Shown in pieces: positions 24,432 through 32,288 of a stretch of 33,632 nt of DNA. Source of the stretch: Caldilineaceae bacterium. GTDB taxonomy: Bacteria; Chloroflexota; Anaerolineae; Caldilineales; Caldilineaceae. Position numbers and translations under genes: made by a program. The stretch lies in contig JAHDWH010000050.1 in NCBI GenBank assembly GCA_023384455.1, positions 1 through 33,632 of the forward strand, written 5' to 3'. Each line of letters begins with the position of its first letter. The first letter of the stretch is position 1. The notes beneath the pieces are model-generated. The model had not been told where the DNA came from. It saw nothing but the letters and a program-made list of their open reading frames with translations, and ran no database searches.

Positions 24432-25934
24432 ATGAACCTCTCTGCTTCTGTGATTGTGCTGGCATGGAACGGCGAAAAGTATCTGGAACGTTGTCTGGCG
24501 GCACTGCTCGCCCAGGACTACACGCCTTTGCAGGTGATCGTGGTGGACAACGGCTCCACCGACGCCTCGGTGCCGATCGCCCAGGGCTTTGGGCCGCGCC
24601 TGGAATTGGTGCAGAATGGCTACAACTTCGGTTTTGCGGGCGGCGTCAACATTGGAATCCGCCACGCGACCGGTGATGTGATCGTCCTGCTCAATCAGGA
24701 TACTGAAGTACAGCCCGGCTGGCTGCGCGCGCTCGTAGATACTTTTGGCGCGGACAAAGCCGTCGGTATTGTAGGCAGCAAGGCACTCTATCCCGGTAGC
24801 GGCCGATTACAACACGCGGGCGGGTTTCTGCGCGCGGGGGATGCTTTCGCATACCACCTCGGCCAGGACGAAGAAGATCACGGCCAGTACGACACCGTGA
24901 CGGACATGGATTATGTGACAGGCACGGCGTTCGCCATTCATCGTAAGGTGATCGAGGAGATCGGCACCCTGGATGAAGGCTTCTTTCCCGCCTTCTATGA
25001 AGAGACCGACTATTGTTACCGAGCGCGGCGGGCCGGTTTTCGGGTTGTATACCAACCTGGCGCTGCGCTGCTGCATCACGAGACGACGAGCTTGCCGCGG
25101 GATAGCTACGCGCTTGTCTCCGCCTTCCACCGCAACCGGGTGCGTTTTGTGTTGCGCCACTGGGCCGAGGATGAACTGGTCGCTTTCATTGAGGCCGAAC
25201 AGCAAGCAACGGATGACACCCTGTGGCTCGACGACGCCGTGGCCCGAGGCCGCGCCTATTGGCATAATCTGGTTCACCTGGCGGAGATTGCCCGCCAGCG
25301 CCATGCCGATGCCTTTCTGGGCGCGGCGTGGGACCCAGGACAGGCGCGCCGGTTGGCGGATGATCTGGATGCGTTGCGCCAGCGCTCCCACAGCCGGGTA
25401 CATGCGCTGGTGCAGATGGAGCAGTCCCACACACAGCCGGCCGGTCAGCCGCAACCGGTCGCCGGGTCGCAAGATGAGGCGGCGGCAGATACAGTTGGCG
25501 TCTCACCCCAAGAGACGCTCCAGGCATTGGCCGAACAGATTGCACGCAGCCAGATTCTTCAGGGAAACACCACCGACCATGCGTCTCTGCTCGACAAACT
25601 CGCGGCGCGTCTGCGCTCCCTCTGGCTATTGCTGCCCCCTCTGCGCCAACAATCCCGGATTAATGCCCAGGTTGCAGAGGCTCTACGCCTGTTGAGTGCT
25701 GAGACGCTTTCCGATCACAGTCGTCGGTTGTACACTGTTGAAACCCATCTGCGCGATCTGGACCGACGAACATACAGTAGCGAGGAGCATCTACGCTCTT
25801 TGGATAGAGATGTGCGCCGCCAAGAAGTCTGGATAGATCGTATGGCGCAGATGCTACATGACGACGATATGGCGATCCTGGATGCCCTGGGAATGCGGGC
25901 CGAACAATCCACGCTGAAGGAAAAACGAGCATGA
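24432..25934 (+). CDS. GT2 glycosyltransferase with long helical C-terminal region
   Basis: A 500-aa protein. Residues 1-250 form a GT-A family 2 domain of the rhamnosyltransferase/WbbL type: ASVIVLAWNGEKYLERCL, VIVVDNGSTDAS, VLLNQDTEV (DxD-like), and the acceptor-site EETDYCYRARRAGF. The second half is not catalytic: a helical, Gln/Arg/Leu-rich region with heptad-like repeats such as HLRDLDRRTYSSEEHLRSLD, probably a coiled coil. Its stop overlaps the next start by ATGA (25931-25934), so it is translationally coupled to the small coiled-coil protein; the two may bind each other. ATG 24432 begins the conserved strand directly. Confidence 0.9.
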   Translation: MNLSASVIVLAWNGEKYLERCLAALLAQDYTPLQVIVVDNGSTDASVPIAQGFGPRLELVQNGYNFGFAGGVNIGIRHATGDVIVLLNQDTEVQPGWLRALVDTFGADKAVGIVGSKALYPGSGRLQHAGGFLRAGDAFAYHLGQDEEDHGQYDTVTDMDYVTGTAFAIHRKVIEEIGTLDEGFFPAFYEETDYCYRARRAGFRVVYQPGAALLHHETTSLPRDSYALVSAFHRNRVRFVLRHWAEDELVAFIEAEQQATDDTLWLDDAVARGRAYWHNLVHLAEIARQRHADAFLGAAWDPGQARRLADDLDALRQRSHSRVHALVQMEQSHTQPAGQPQPVAGSQDEAAADTVGVSPQETLQALAEQIARSQILQGNTTDHASLLDKLAARLRSLWLLLPPLRQQSRINAQVAEALRLLSAETLSDHSRRLYTVETHLRDLDRRTYSSEEHLRSLDRDVRRQEVWIDRMAQMLHDDDMAILDALGMRAEQSTLKEKRA

Positions 25935-26461
25935 CCGAACTACGCATGGCAGAACCCGAAGATGTGATCGACATCCGCGATTCCGACGTTGATGTGGAAG
26001 AAATCATGGCGCGGATTCGCCAGCGCATCCGTGCGCGCCGGGCGCAGGCCCAAGCCCGTGGATTGGATTACGATCGGCTCACTGACGGCTCATTGGAAGG
26101 TGGATCAAGCCGGTTTCTCTCTGGAGATCTCTACTATGACATCTACCAGGTGCGGGAAAGCGCTGAAACGATTTGGGTGACCCTTTCTGTCGTTGGCGAA
26201 CAACGTTATCCAAAGTTTCTCGTTTCTCTGTTGAATCGGCTGCGCCACGCCGCCCATCAATTGGTGCTCTACTACGTAAATATGCTGGCTGGCCGCCAGA
26301 TCGTCTTCAACCGGGCAACGGCCAGCGCGGTGGCGGGGCTGGCTGAGGCGGGTGAAAGTACAGCCGAGCGTCTGCGCGGCCTGGAGCAGGAAGTGGCTAC
26401 TCTCCGTGCTCATCTTGCCGCCCTGGAAATGAGTCAGAACCCGGATAGGACCAGCGAGTAG
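25931..26461 (+). CDS. Small helical protein of glycosyltransferase loci, function unknown
   Basis: A 176-aa soluble protein that I cannot assign to a characterised family. It starts with an acidic strand and helix IDIRDSDVDVEEIMARIRQR followed by an Arg-rich RIRARRAQAQARG. The middle is amphipathic (LVSLLNRLRHAAHQLVLYYV), and the end is a short coiled coil (LRGLEQEVATLRAHLAALE). From memory, similar DVEEIM...RIR N-termini and the 'LYYVNxxxxxQxxFN' region are found fused to methyltransferases or glycosyltransferases in other large surface-glycan loci. It is coupled by ATGA to the GT2 gene and lies 4 bp before the next GT4. A scaffold or membrane-docking subunit is a reasonable guess. Confidence 0.7.
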   Translation: MTELRMAEPEDVIDIRDSDVDVEEIMARIRQRIRARRAQAQARGLDYDRLTDGSLEGGSSRFLSGDLYYDIYQVRESAETIWVTLSVVGEQRYPKFLVSLLNRLRHAAHQLVLYYVNMLAGRQIVFNRATASAVAGLAEAGESTAERLRGLEQEVATLRAHLAALEMSQNPDRTSE

Positions 26462-26465
26462 CCCC

Positions 26466-27662
26466 ATGCAACGACGACGAATTGGCCTGGTGGTGCCCCG
26501 TTATGGCGAAGATGTGCTGGGTGGGGCCGAAGCCCTTGCCCGCGGTCTGGCCGAGCAGATTGTTGCTGCTGGTCTGGCCGATGTGCAGGTGTTAACCACA
26601 TGCGCCCGCAACCATCATACGTGGGAAAATGAGATCGCTCCGGGCGTGTCGACTGTGCGAGGTGTGTCGGTGCAGCGTTTCCCCGTCGCCCATTCTCTGC
26701 GTGACAAAGAACGATACGAAGCGCTCCACCTTCGGCTGATTCGGCGGGAACAGATCAGCGAAAACGAACAATTCGAGTGGATCGATCAGAGCGCCCACTG
26801 CCCCACGCTGTACGCATATCTCGAAGATCACGGGAGATCGTTTGACTATCTTATCTTCATTCCTTATCTGTTTGGCATCACCTACTACGGCTCGGCCATC
26901 TATCCAGAACGTTCGATTCTCTGGCCCTGTCTGCACGACGAAATCTACGCCTATATATGCCCTACCCGGGATATGTACCGGACGTGCCTGGGTGCGATGT
27001 TCAACACCTACCCGGAAATGCGCCTGGCCCAGCGCCTCCACGGACGTCATCCCGGCGCGCAAATTGTGGGCTTCGGCATGGAGCCGTTCAGCACTGATGG
27101 GGAACGGTTTCGGCAGCAGCACGGGATCACCGATCCGTTCATCCTTTACTCCGGCCGTCTGGAAGGCGCCAAGAATGTACCCCTGCTGATCCACCATTTT
27201 TTGCAGTATAAAGCCGGGCGGAACTCCTCTTTCAAACTTGTACTCATGGGCCAGGGTCCCGAAAATATCCCCGATCATCCCGATATTATTCCCATCGGTT
27301 TTCGGATCGGACAGGAAAAGCTGGATGCCTATGCCGCGGCCGCGGCCCTATGCCAACCATCGGTGAACGAAAGCTTTTCTATCGTTATAATGGAGTCATG
27401 GCTGGCCGGCGCGCCAGTGCTGGTACATCGGGACTGCGAGGTGACCCACTACCACGTTCTGCGCAGCAATGGCGGTCTGGCCTTTCGTACAGACCAGGAC
27501 TTTACTGCGGCGCTAGATTTGCTGTTGGGCGATAGTGGCATTCGACGACGGTTGGGAGGGAATGGCTGCGCCTATGTGCAGGGCGAATATGGCTGGTCCC
27601 AGGTTCTGGAACGATTCGAATCAGCCATGTATTTGTGGGACAAACTGCGCAAAACGACGTAA
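26466..27662 (+). CDS. GT4 glycosyltransferase (paralogue A)
   Basis: A 398-aa GT-B enzyme. N-terminal IGLVVPRYGEDVLGGAEALA, VLTTCARNHHTWENEIAPG and VQRFPV; donor domain with FILYSGRLEGAKNVPLLIHH and NESFSIVIMESWLAGAPVLV (E-x7-E catalytic segment), followed by SNGGLAF. It is clearly related over its whole length to the gene at 28792 (shared YG...GGAE, LTTCA...TWEN, SNGGL). ATG 26466 follows the previous stop by only 4 bp, so an operon is likely; the Shine-Dalgarno is weak. Donor sugar unknown. Confidence 0.9.
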   Translation: MQRRRIGLVVPRYGEDVLGGAEALARGLAEQIVAAGLADVQVLTTCARNHHTWENEIAPGVSTVRGVSVQRFPVAHSLRDKERYEALHLRLIRREQISENEQFEWIDQSAHCPTLYAYLEDHGRSFDYLIFIPYLFGITYYGSAIYPERSILWPCLHDEIYAYICPTRDMYRTCLGAMFNTYPEMRLAQRLHGRHPGAQIVGFGMEPFSTDGERFRQQHGITDPFILYSGRLEGAKNVPLLIHHFLQYKAGRNSSFKLVLMGQGPENIPDHPDIIPIGFRIGQEKLDAYAAAAALCQPSVNESFSIVIMESWLAGAPVLVHRDCEVTHYHVLRSNGGLAFRTDQDFTAALDLLLGDSGIRRRLGGNGCAYVQGEYGWSQVLERFESAMYLWDKLRKTT

Positions 27663-27663
27663 C

Positions 27664-27678
27664 GCGTCAGCGTGACGC
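27664..27678. other. Small stem-loop between glycosyltransferase genes
   Basis: GCGTCA (27664-27669) pairs with TGACGC (27673-27678) with a 3-nt loop, immediately after the stop of the upstream gene. It has no U-run. Confidence 0.4.
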
Positions 27679-27694
27679 TTGAAAGGTGTTAGGA

Positions 27695-28789
27695 ATGACC
27701 CGCCAGATTCATCAACTGCTGCCGACGCTGGCCTACGGTGACGCCATCGGCAATCATGTCCTCGAACTGCGTCAACTCTTTCGCGAGAATGGCTATCAGT
27801 CGGAGATTTTCGCCGAACGCTGGCACCCTAAACTAGGGGGGACATGCCGCCCTTTCCGGGAATATGACCGGGTGAGCGGGCCGGACAACGTCGTCCTGCT
27901 GCACTACTCCACCGGCGGGGATGTCAACACCTACGCAATGAACCTGCCGGATCAGGTGCTACTCTACTATCACAACATCACGCCCCCCCACTTCTTCTAC
28001 GACGTCAACGGGGAATTTGCCCGACGTCTGATGGAAGCCCGCGCCTATCTCGCCGAAATGGCAGGCAAAGTGCCTGCCATCGCCGCGTCTCCTTACAATG
28101 CGAATGAACTGCGCGGGTTCGGCTTCGATGTTGTAGGTGTAGCGCCTCCTTTCATCCATTTCAGAAGATTGCATGAGGTCAACAACGACAAGGATGCGGA
28201 GGAATTTCGTAAACGTTTTGGCAAGTACGGCACATTCGATTGGCTCTCCGTGGGAAGATTGTCCCCTAATAAGCGAATTTCGGACATCATCAAAGCCTTT
28301 TACTATTATCAGCGATGGATTGATGCTGATTCACGCCTGCTGTTGGTAGGAACTTCGGAAGGTACGGAGAATTACGTTACGGAACTCTATCGCTTGGTCA
28401 GTCAACTGGAACTTGATGGCTCGGTCGTCTTTGTCGGTCAAGTTCCACATACAGTGTTGCCTTTTTGTTACCAAATGGCAGATATTTACATCTGCATGAG
28501 CGAGCATGAAGGATTCTGCTTGCCGTTGCTAGAGGCCATGCACTTTGGTGTTCCTGTGGTAGCCTATGCCTCCACTGCGGTCCCTGATACAATGGGTGAT
28601 GCCGGTATGCTCATCCGTCGCAAGGAGCCGGCGCTTGTAGCAGAGGCCGTACATGAGATCGCCGTCAATACGGAACTGCGGCAGCAGCTAGTTGCAGGAC
28701 AGCGCGCTCGGCTGTCGGTATACTTGCCGGAGGCCATCAAGAGTCAGATAATGACCATTCTTCAGCCCTTCCTACACAAGGTCGAGTGA
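27695..28789 (+). CDS. GT4 glycosyltransferase
   Basis: A 364-aa GT-B enzyme. N-terminal QIHQLLPTLAYGDAIGNHVL and IFAERWHPKLGG, with LHYSTGGDVNTYAMNLPDQV; donor domain DWLSVGRLSPNKRISDIIKA and the catalytic segment EHEGFCLPLLEAMHFGVPVV, then AVPDTMGDAGMLI. It is similar to glycosyltransferases that act on lipid-linked or trehalose-like acceptors (YGDAIGN...). ATG 27695 has AAAGG at 8-nt spacing; a GTG three codons earlier is less likely. The stop overlaps the GTG of the next gene (GTGA). Confidence 0.9.
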   Translation: MTRQIHQLLPTLAYGDAIGNHVLELRQLFRENGYQSEIFAERWHPKLGGTCRPFREYDRVSGPDNVVLLHYSTGGDVNTYAMNLPDQVLLYYHNITPPHFFYDVNGEFARRLMEARAYLAEMAGKVPAIAASPYNANELRGFGFDVVGVAPPFIHFRRLHEVNNDKDAEEFRKRFGKYGTFDWLSVGRLSPNKRISDIIKAFYYYQRWIDADSRLLLVGTSEGTENYVTELYRLVSQLELDGSVVFVGQVPHTVLPFCYQMADIYICMSEHEGFCLPLLEAMHFGVPVVAYASTAVPDTMGDAGMLIRRKEPALVAEAVHEIAVNTELRQQLVAGQRARLSVYLPEAIKSQIMTILQPFLHKVE

Positions 28790-28791
28790 CG

Positions 28792-29997
28792 ATGCGGATC
28801 GCCTTTGTGGTACAGCGCTATGGACCGGAGATCAACGGTGGCGCGGAGATGGAGGCCCGCTTGCTGGCGGAACATCTGTCGCCCTACATGCAGATCGATG
28901 TCCTGACCACCTGCGCGGTGGATTACATGACGTGGGAGAACTGTCTTGCGCCGGGGCTGGAACAGGTCAACAGTGTACCTGTGCGTCGTTTTCCAGTGCG
29001 TACGCCCAGGAATGTAGCTGCCTTCAATCGTTTTAGTAGCGAAATCCTGGCACGGTCGCGCAGCTTTTACGACGAGATGCAGTGGATGGAACTGCAAGGC
29101 CCAGACACACCGGAACTGTTCGACTACATCCAGCAGCACCAGGACGAGTACGATCTCTTCCTTTTCTTCACCTATCTGTATGCCACAACGTATGTGGGCC
29201 TGCAGCTTGCCCCCCACAAGAGTCTGCTCTTCCCTACGGCCCATGACGAGCGGTGGATCCACTTTGACATTTTTCGCCCCCTCTTTCATCTGCCACGGGG
29301 ATTCATCTTCAACTCTCACGAGGAGGAAGAATTCACCCGTGCCAAGTTCAGGAACGACTACATCCCCGGTATTGTACTCGGTGTAGGCATCGACATTCCC
29401 TCCGTGCCTCTGGTGGAAACGCTGAAGGATGAGTACATTCTCTATCTGGGCCGTATTGATTCCAGCAAAGGTTGCGACGAACTCTTTCGCTATTTTCTGC
29501 GCTACAAAGAGGCGACCCGCGATCCGGTGAAACTGGTGCTGATCGGTGCGGCTGTGACGCCCGTGCCCCAACACCTGGACATCATACATCTGGGCTATAT
29601 GAAAGAGGAGCGCTTCGCCTGGCTACGGGATGCACAACTGCTTGTGCTGCCCTCGGCCTACGAGAGTCTGTCTCTTGTAACGTTGGAGGCCTGGGCGCTG
29701 GGTGTGCCAGTGTTGCTCAACGGCCGTTCGCCTGTGCTGCGCGGCCACTGCCAGCGTTCCAACGGCGGGCTGTTCTACGACAACGAGGAGGAGTTTATCG
29801 AGTCGCTACGTCTGTTGCGGTTGAAACCAGAACTGAGGCTACGATTGGGCAGACAAGGTGAGGCCTATGTGACCCAGAATTACCAGTGGTCTCGGGTGAC
29901 AAAACAGTACGTGGCGTTTATGCGGCAGATGTGTCAGCAGACGGCCTCTGGGATTTCAAGTGTAGGTGTCAACAGGCAGCGAGTCAACAGATCATGA
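28792..29997 (+). CDS. GT4 glycosyltransferase (paralogue B)
   Basis: About 401 aa. It starts MRIAFVVQRYGPEINGGAEM and has VLTTCAVDYMTWENCLAPG, RRFPVRTPR, a donor domain with YILYLGRIDSSKGCDELFRY, and the catalytic segment AYESLSLVTLEAWALGVPVL followed by QRSNGGLFYD. Homologous to the gene at 26466. GTG 28786, which overlaps the upstream stop, and ATG 28792 are both possible; ATG 28792 begins the conserved strand directly. Its stop overlaps the next ATG (ATGA), so it is coupled to the membrane mannosyltransferase-like gene. Confidence 0.9.
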   Translation: MRIAFVVQRYGPEINGGAEMEARLLAEHLSPYMQIDVLTTCAVDYMTWENCLAPGLEQVNSVPVRRFPVRTPRNVAAFNRFSSEILARSRSFYDEMQWMELQGPDTPELFDYIQQHQDEYDLFLFFTYLYATTYVGLQLAPHKSLLFPTAHDERWIHFDIFRPLFHLPRGFIFNSHEEEEFTRAKFRNDYIPGIVLGVGIDIPSVPLVETLKDEYILYLGRIDSSKGCDELFRYFLRYKEATRDPVKLVLIGAAVTPVPQHLDIIHLGYMKEERFAWLRDAQLLVLPSAYESLSLVTLEAWALGVPVLLNGRSPVLRGHCQRSNGGLFYDNEEEFIESLRLLRLKPELRLRLGRQGEAYVTQNYQWSRVTKQYVAFMRQMCQQTASGISSVGVNRQRVNRS

Positions 29998-31175
29998 CAG
30001 CTTCACACGGGCCCACCCCTACTAGATATTCTACTATATCTTGGGTCTGGCACGATGTCATGCTTCCGTTTGTTATCACACGCTTGTCACTGCTCATCGT
30101 CGGATGGTTTGCGCAATACCTTCCTCCCAATCCCTATTATCCCCTTCAGGAAGCCATTGCCCGCGGCTGGCAATTCTCTCCCTTCAGGCTATTGGATATT
30201 TGGGGGAGATGGGACGCTGGCTGGTATTTGAGTATTGTTCGTGCAGGATACCTTGTTCGAGGGGAGATTGGCCTTGTGCAGAGCAATGTTGCGTTTTTCC
30301 CTCTCTACCCGTACACAGTCAAGCTATTTGCCCTTTTCATTCCCGAAAGGCTGCAAACACCCGGCGCACTCCTGTTGGTTGGTCTTCTGGTGTCGAACAC
30401 ATTTCTATTGAGCGCACTGTATCTGCTGCGTAATTTGACCGTTTCTCTGTTCGATGAGTCGATAGCAAGAAAATCTGTTTGGTATATACTTCTGTTTCCG
30501 ACAGGATTCTTCTTTTCCTGCTTCTATGCTGAATCTGCGTTTCTCCTGTTCGCTGTGGCAACGTTTTATTTCGCACACAGACGTGCGTGGATGGCTGCCG
30601 GCGTGGCGGGATTCCTGCTGACGCTGACGCGTCCTCTGGGTGTTCTGATCGTTATCCCAGTGCTTTGGATGTATTGGGAATCGTTCGATCGACGATGGCG
30701 TTTACCAGATCGCAATGTTGCATGGATATTTCTAATTCCGGTGGGTATCTTGCTTCATTTTTGGAACATCTACACGATCACAGGGGATTTTTGGGCCCCC
30801 ATCCATGTCCAGCAGGCCTGGAATCGGAACTGGGCAATGCCTTGGGAGACGATCCTCACGCCCGTTGACGCCCATCCATATATTTTGCCTATCGAGCAAG
30901 TGGCGACCATAGCATTTCTCATTTTTGGCGTGATATCTTTCGTGGTGATGCCATCTGCCAGCTACGGCCTATTCATCCTACTCTCGATGATTCCAATTTT
31001 GCTGAGTGGTACACTGATGTCATCGGTTCGTTACTATGGTGTTCTGTTCCCATTTTTTCTTGTACTGGCCAGGATGAGAAAAGGTAGGTTTCTCGAAGGG
31101 TTACTGATCACCTCCTTTGCCACAATACAGATTGCATTTATGATAGCTTGGAGCCAGTTCTATTGGGTGGAGTGA
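29994..31175 (+). CDS. PIG-V-like integral membrane glycosyltransferase (GT-C)
   Basis: A 393-aa polytopic protein related to the PIG-V/Gpi18 mannosyltransferases. The conserved first loop reads RLLDIWGRWDAGWYLSIVRA with the Asp-containing WDAGWY motif, followed by NVAFFPLYPYTVKLFA. About ten hydrophobic segments follow, including the LFPTGFFFSCFYAESAFLLF segment typical of this family. GT-C enzymes use polyprenyl-phosphate sugars and act on the outer face of the membrane. ATG 29994 overlaps the upstream stop (ATGA) and is preferred over the longer frame, which runs through the preceding gene. Confidence 0.87.
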   Translation: MTASHGPTPTRYSTISWVWHDVMLPFVITRLSLLIVGWFAQYLPPNPYYPLQEAIARGWQFSPFRLLDIWGRWDAGWYLSIVRAGYLVRGEIGLVQSNVAFFPLYPYTVKLFALFIPERLQTPGALLLVGLLVSNTFLLSALYLLRNLTVSLFDESIARKSVWYILLFPTGFFFSCFYAESAFLLFAVATFYFAHRRAWMAAGVAGFLLTLTRPLGVLIVIPVLWMYWESFDRRWRLPDRNVAWIFLIPVGILLHFWNIYTITGDFWAPIHVQQAWNRNWAMPWETILTPVDAHPYILPIEQVATIAFLIFGVISFVVMPSASYGLFILLSMIPILLSGTLMSSVRYYGVLFPFFLVLARMRKGRFLEGLLITSFATIQIAFMIAWSQFYWVE

Positions 31176-31297
31176 TCAAACACTGAATTTGGCTATACCC
31201 AAGAGTGACAAGATGAACTTACCGGTGGCCGCCACTCCGATGTCGAGCAGGTGTAGGCAAAAGAATCATAAACCGCCGTCTATGGGAGGAGAAACAT

Positions 31298-32266
31298 ATG
31301 TATGGTATGGTTGATAGGGCGCAATATGAGGAACTGTGGCGCGAACTAGTAGAGATGCATCCCAGAGAGCACCATACGTATTTCATAGAACATAAAAAAC
31401 GGTTTTACGAATTGTTTGACCACATGGCGTACTTTCTCCAGGACTTTCCGACACCCAGAGTAGCTGAGATCGGGCTGTCAGGCTTCACACGTCTGTATAC
31501 GCAATTCTTCCCACACATTCGATTCGCGACGATTGATAGACCGGTCGAGCGGTATGGCACGAACGCTTCGTTTGGGCTAGAACAGTGTCATGCAGAGAAT
31601 CACTACAATATCGACCTCAACCACGAATCGCTCAGTCCAACATGGGGTACACCTCCCTTGGGTGTATTCGACTATATAATCTTTTGTGAAGTCCTCGAAC
31701 ACCTGACCGTAAATCCAGTCCAACTGTTGGAGGAATTACTGAGTATCTTGTCGCCTAACGGCTATCTCTATTTGACCACTCCGAATTTCTTTTCATTGCA
31801 TCATTTACAGCAAATTGCCAGACGTGAGAATCCACAGTATGTATTTCCCCGTCGGGGCGAGGATAAATACGCCAGTCATCATTTTCGTGAGTACAGCATG
31901 CCTGAGTTGTTGTCGTTTGTAGAGGAGGCCGGCGGGCAGGTCGTGAAAGCGTGTTATTCCGACTGTTGGCACGATGAGCGTGCAAAGCAAGCGCTGGAGA
32001 GTTATCCCGAGTTGCGTTCCAATCTTGTGATTGTCACCGCTCGGGCGGGGGCGAAAGTGAAAAAAGACGAATATTCTCCAGTGGATTTGACCCAACGTCC
32101 ACCTGTAGATTTGTCCGAGATCACACGTCGTGATAGCGATGCCAACAATGACATTGAGACCGTCCAGAAAGTCGAAATTGCGCGACTGCGGGCGTTGGTG
32201 AGCGCCTACGAGAAGGGACGTTTCATGCGACTGATGAAGTGGCTGCACGAGAGAGGACTGTCTTAA
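31298..32266 (+). CDS. SAM-dependent methyltransferase with AYEKGRF C-terminal tail
   Basis: A 322-aa protein. The methyltransferase core (Methyltransf_23-like) has RVAEIGLSGFTRLYTQFFP as motif I, followed by FATIDRP, then FDYIIFCEVLEHLTVNPVQL and LSPNGYLYLTTPNFFSLHHL. After residue about 245 comes a polar linker and then the tail EIARLRALVSAYEKGRFMRL ending MKWLHERGLS. The same tail ends two other enzymes in this window. ATG 31298 has GGAGG about 8 nt upstream. The substrate is probably a sugar residue of the glycan, by context only. Confidence 0.87.
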   Translation: MYGMVDRAQYEELWRELVEMHPREHHTYFIEHKKRFYELFDHMAYFLQDFPTPRVAEIGLSGFTRLYTQFFPHIRFATIDRPVERYGTNASFGLEQCHAENHYNIDLNHESLSPTWGTPPLGVFDYIIFCEVLEHLTVNPVQLLEELLSILSPNGYLYLTTPNFFSLHHLQQIARRENPQYVFPRRGEDKYASHHFREYSMPELLSFVEEAGGQVVKACYSDCWHDERAKQALESYPELRSNLVIVTARAGAKVKKDEYSPVDLTQRPPVDLSEITRRDSDANNDIETVQKVEIARLRALVSAYEKGRFMRLMKWLHERGLS

Positions 32267-32288
32267 TGATTTCGATTGGAAGTTATCG

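Noticed and set aside
31176-31297. Possible small ORF or regulatory element before the methyltransferase
   Set aside because: Only a 14-codon frame without a Shine-Dalgarno and no stable hairpin or promoter was seen in these 122 bp.
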